A stretch of 64,000 nucleotides of DNA from Gordionus sp. m RMFG-2023 (Eukaryota > Nematomorpha > Gordioida > Chordodea > Parachordodidae), in assembly GCF_954871325.1 (NCBI RefSeq), contig NC_088775.1, positions 62,163,561 to 62,227,560 of the forward strand, in the 5' to 3' direction. The notes beneath the pieces were generated by a model that was not told the origin of the DNA, did no database searches, and saw only the letters and a program-made list of their open reading frames with translations. The position numbers and the translations under genes are program-made. Positions 63,090 through 64,000 of this stretch are shown in pieces (positions within the stretch are counted from its first letter, which is position 1; every line of letters starts with the position of its first letter).

Positions 63090-64000
63090 TGGGCAAAAAA
63101 ATTCAAAAATATTTTAAATAACGACTATGACAATTATCATTTTCCATGGTGCATCCTCACTGAAATTTTAACTTAAGATCTTTACAATAAATATTTTTAC
63201 CTATTTGCTTTGAAAAAGTTCAAAAATAACGATTATGACAATTGTCGTTTACAATATTATATTTTTACCAAAAAAAATTCAAAAAAGTTCAAAAATAACG
63301 ATTTTGACAATTGTCACTTTTATATGGTACATCTTCACTATATTTTAATTTAACATGTTTACAATGAATCCCGGAAAAAAAACCTCGGAAAAAAACCCTG
63401 AAATTTTTAAGATCTAATAGCATCGGTATATTTTTATTTGGATTTATATAAGGTATAGACAAATTAGTATTTTAGAAAAAAATATTATAAAATTATAATT
63501 TAATAATAAATTATATAATTATTGCTAGGTTATACTAAAAAAATTAAGTGAAAATTGAGAAGAAAAAAATTGAGAAAAGGTTAGAATAATAAAGATTAAC
63601 AATGACTTAAAGCAAAAATTGGAAGAAAATAATAAATTGGAAGAAAATAATAAATTGAGAAAAAAATTTAAGAAAAATTGACATGAAAATTTTTTTAAAA
63701 AATAACGATTTTCTTTTTTTTTAATTTTTTTTCCTCGGGGTTTTTTTTCCAGGAGTTTTTTTTCCGGGGGTTTTTTTCCTGGGGGTTTTTTTCTGAAGGT
63801 TTTTTCCGGGGGTTTTTTTTCCTATTACCGTTTACAATATATATATTTACCAGTTTGCTTTAAAAATTTTCAAAAAAGTTGAAAAATAAATATTATGATA
63901 ATTGTCACTTTCTATGATTACATCTTCACTGAAATTTTAACTTAACATGTTTACAATAAATATTTTTACCAGTTTGCTTTAAAAAATTCAAAAAATACAA
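63090..64000. repeat. diverged copies of the 119-bp satellite
   Basis: Units containing ATTATGACAATTGTC, CATCCTCACTGAAATTTTAA and AACATGTTTACAAT occur at 63110-63368 and 63825-64000. They are the same family as the left-end array but more diverged, with AATAACGATT in place of AATAGCGATT. The array runs off the right edge and is interrupted at 63370-63822. Confidence 0.85.
63370..63822. mobile_element. fold-back insertion with subterminal G/T-rich repeats
   Basis: The left end CCCGGAAAAAAAACCTCGG is the inverse of the right end, which is made of about six copies of a CCGGGGGTTTTTTTT-like unit (63735-63822). The middle is A-rich with GAAAATAATAAATTG repeats. GTTTACAAT of the satellite occurs on both sides (63357 and 63831), consistent with insertion into a satellite unit. 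No ORF. Confidence 0.75.

Overview
The window looks like a piece of a very AT-rich invertebrate animal genome (roughly three quarters A+T by eye). Protein-coding signal is sparse and split into small exons with GT-AG introns, and the rest is mostly transposon debris, tandem repeats and inverted repeats. Nothing looks bacterial or organellar, and I saw no rRNA or intact tRNA gene. I cannot name the species. A rhodopsin-type receptor, a secreted von Willebrand factor A (vWA) protein and the mix of hAT, piggyBac, long-TIR DNA transposon and RLE-type LINE copies point to a metazoan.

Layout. 1-4.1 kb is a 119-bp satellite with a higher-order pattern; diverged copies of the same family return at 63.1-64.0 kb. 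A 32-bp minisatellite (4.1-4.5 kb) and a broken hAT copy (4.7-5.3 kb) follow. 7.45-25.3 kb is one minus-strand host gene whose six exons I could join in phase: signal peptide, one vWA domain, hydrophobic C-terminal tail (275 aa). Its two large introns hold a long-TIR DNA transposon (11.2-14.8 kb), a LINE fragment (16.5-17.1 kb), a hAT remnant (17.6-18.5 kb), a 3-kb fold-back element built of tandem repeats (18.6-21.6 kb) and a MITE (24.1-24.5 kb). A seven-transmembrane receptor with several frame breaks sits at 26.2-27.25 kb.

28.0-30.45 kb is a GC-richer LINE with reverse transcriptase (YIDD) and a C-terminal CCHC plus restriction-like endonuclease; two shorter relatives lie at 16.5-17.1 and 54.65-55.2 kb. 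30.9-34.5 kb holds a second minus-strand host gene model of seven short phase-compatible exons, with a repeated internal module and no recognised family. 34.67-37.61 kb is an LTR element with matching 5-bp target duplications.

37.6-49.8 kb has no convincing host gene. It holds a hAT-type MITE, a palindrome of about 1.9 kb and scattered repeat copies. 49.79-56.09 kb is a hAT transposon (8-bp target duplication TCTCTAAA) split by a second, oppositely oriented relative whose spliced transposase can be read. 56.1-64 kb holds two MITEs, a broken piggyBac, another hAT remnant and the diverged satellite, itself interrupted by a 0.45-kb fold-back insertion.

Apart from the vWA gene, the unknown seven-exon gene and the damaged receptor, almost everything readable belongs to mobile elements. 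All exon joins are my own reading of splice signals and phase and have not been tested against transcripts.
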